From the NCBI GenBank assembly GCA_947464415.1, contig CANHWU010000010.1, forward strand, positions 1-35,302: a stretch of DNA of 35,302 nt, given 5' to 3'. The notes below the pieces were generated by a model. The model searched no databases. It saw nothing but the letters and a program-made list of their open reading frames with translations, and was not told the DNA's origin. Below, in pieces: positions 33,831-35,302 of the stretch (position 1 is its first letter; each line of letters opens with the position of its first letter). Both the position numbers and the translations under genes were made by a program. The stretch comes from Flavobacteriales bacterium. GTDB taxonomy: Bacteria; Bacteroidota; Bacteroidia; Flavobacteriales_D; Sanyastnellaceae.

Positions 33831-35302
33831 TTAGTGCGCAATAATGATTTGAATACTTCCACTCTCCCCTGCAATGTGTAATGTGTACATACCATTAGAC
33901 CAGTTGGAGCAATCAAATTTCTCAATATCCTGAGTAATGAACTGGACGAAAACTCTTCTACCTTGAGCATCCAAAACTATCAAGTCTTGGTTTTTGAAGC
34001 TATCCAAACCATTTACTTGAAATTGATTCATTGCAGGTACAGGAAATACGCTCAATTGGGTAATATTCAATTGCTCCACATCCACCACTTCGCCATCACA
34101 ATCTTCATCTATAGCGTTGTTAGGAACCTCCACTGCTCCCGGATTGACGGCTGCATTGGTATCATTACAATCTGTTGTATTAGGAGCACCGCATGCGGCA
34201 GGTACATTGGTACCGTATCCATCTTGATCAGCATCCACATACAATAATTGAGTATCATCACAATCAGCATTATCCAATACATAACCAGGATCTTGAGTGC
34301 AACTGCTAACGCTATTATTAGCATCACCAAAACCATCATTATCTTGGTCAGCGTAGTAGGTTGTCAATAAATTCTCATCCGCTATTCCATCACAATTTTG
34401 ATCAAAGCCATCGCACACCTCTGTGGCTCCCGGATTAACCGTATCATCAAAATCTAAGCAATCACCAGTATTCACAACACCGCACGCATCGATAACGCTA
34501 CTGCCATAACCATCTCCATCGGTATCCATATAGAGTATGGCATTATCATCGCAATCGAAGAAATTTTCGACATAACCCGCAGGTTGACTACAAGCAAAAG
34601 TCACATTATTGTTATCTCCAAATCCATCACCATCTACGTCAGCATAAAAAGTGATCTGCACAAACTCATCGATTTCACCATCACAATTATCATCCACTTC
34701 ATTGCACACTTCTGCCTGAGGATAGATACAAGTTCCATTATCCGTATTCGCCAAGGCATCGTAGTTACACGCTGATTGATCTAGACAACCCAAGACAAAT
34801 GGCAAACATGACCCATCCTCAGTATTCGCCGAAGGATTGTAGTTGAAGGCCGTAACATCAGTACAACCGAGGACTACTGCAATACAAGAACCGTCATTAG
34901 TATTGGCTTCTGCGTCATAGTTAAGCGCTGTAACATCAGTACAACCAAAAATCACTTCCAAACAAGAACCATCATTAGTATTGGCCGCAGCATTATAATT
35001 AAATGCAGTAGGATCTGTACAACCGAGCACTACTGCAATACAAGATCCATCGTTGGTGTTGGCTGATGGATTGTAGTTGAACGCTGTCGCATCTGTACAA
35101 CCCGACACTACTGCAATACAAGATCCATCGTTGGTATTGGCAGATGGATTATAGTTGAACGCTGTCGCATCTGTACAACCCAACACTACTGCAATACAAG
35201 ATCCATCGTTGGTATTGGCAGATGGATTGTAGTTGAACGCTGTCGCATCTGTACAACCCTACTCTACTGCAATACAAGATCCATCGTTGGTATTGGCAGA
35301 TG
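33831..35302 (-). CDS. GCTD-repeat and MopE-repeat secreted protein with T9SS domain (N-terminus cut; in-frame stop near edge)
   Basis: The C-terminal part of a large secreted protein. From the right edge it reads a partial and seven full units of the 26-residue GCTDATAFNYNPSANTNDGS type, then MopE-like Ca repeats (EVCNEVDDNCDGEIDE, DVDGDGFGDNN, DTDGDGYGSS, EVCDGFDQNCDGIADE, DADQDGYGTN, NAIDEDCDGE) and a T9SS sorting domain (LSVFPVPAMNQFQVNG to the end). A TAG at 35259-35261 breaks the frame between the first visible, partial unit and the next; the frame is open from 35258 down. Compared with the copies beside it, that unit carries two T-for-A changes (plus strand), one of which makes the stop. 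As no sensible start lies below it, I treat the stop as a likely assembly or consensus error at the window edge and the whole as one gene. It is the first visible gene of the receptor operon. Confidence 0.8.
34716..35302 (-). repeat. 78-bp tandem repeat array (GCTD units)
   Basis: Period 78 bp, seven full units and a partial one, each coding for 26 residues with two Cys and an NDGSC end. The last 2-3 units toward the right edge are almost identical at DNA level (units at 35085-35162 and 35163-35240 differ at two bases); units further in have diverged, and the seventh (GCLDQSACNYDALANTDNGT) is the most different. Confidence 0.93.

Noticed and set aside
34716-35302. Regular 78-bp repeats as a possible CRISPR array
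   Set aside because: Units are directly adjacent, coding, and without unique spacers; they are protein repeats.

Overview
The window comes from a Bacteroidota genome, most likely a marine or aquatic member of the Flavobacteriales (Cryomorphaceae/Fluviicola-like; the rank below phylum is inference). The signs are AT-rich DNA, promoters of the Bacteroidota type (TAnnTTTG at -7, TTG/TTTG near -33), few clear Shine-Dalgarno sites, secreted proteins ending in type IX secretion (T9SS) sorting domains, a TonB-dependent receptor with a carboxypeptidase-regulatory-like N-terminus, and phylum-typical families (DUF5606, SprB-like repeats, CHU_C/type B sorting domain).

Left part (1-9.7 kb): a truncated Cys/Asp-rich calcium-repeat protein (MopE-type repeats) on the minus strand, an ATP-grasp-like protein, fabI on the minus strand, and a tightly packed plus-strand operon of sensor kinase, single-domain response regulator, family 2 glycosyltransferase and NeuB-type synthase. 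A large adhesin-like protein with a lamin-tail domain and a T9SS type B signal follows.

Middle (9.7-21.8 kb): four tRNA genes (Ser-UGA, Arg-UCU, Pro-UGG, Ser-GCU) with promoters and terminators, two tandem double-domain universal stress proteins, an HD-domain protein, and a minus-strand signalling operon (YceI-like protein, hybrid kinase with two receivers and an Hpt, receiver-adenylate cyclase) behind a VCBS/FG-GAP secreted protein. Then come a small membrane-anchored protein, an Smr protein, a DUF4197 gene broken by an in-frame TGA, and a DUF5606 gene.

Right part (21.8-35.3 kb): all genes are on the minus strand and at least the first five are packed like one operon. In transcription order they are: a truncated repeat protein (78-bp tandem repeats plus MopE repeats plus T9SS signal); two secreted proteins sharing a new-looking N-terminal domain; a 1030-aa TonB-dependent receptor; a third protein with the same domain; a small outer-membrane barrel candidate; a beta-helix surface protein with a Cys-flanked dockerin-like tail; and a fourth, much larger protein with the shared domain. 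I regard this receptor plus four-paralogue secreted family as the best candidate for an undescribed system: a T9SS-delivered surface assembly or uptake apparatus without a SusD partner. Its substrate cannot be read from the sequence.

Both window edges cut Cys/Asp repeat genes, and a stop codon lies in the repeat array 42 bases from the right edge, so assembly artefacts are a concern there.
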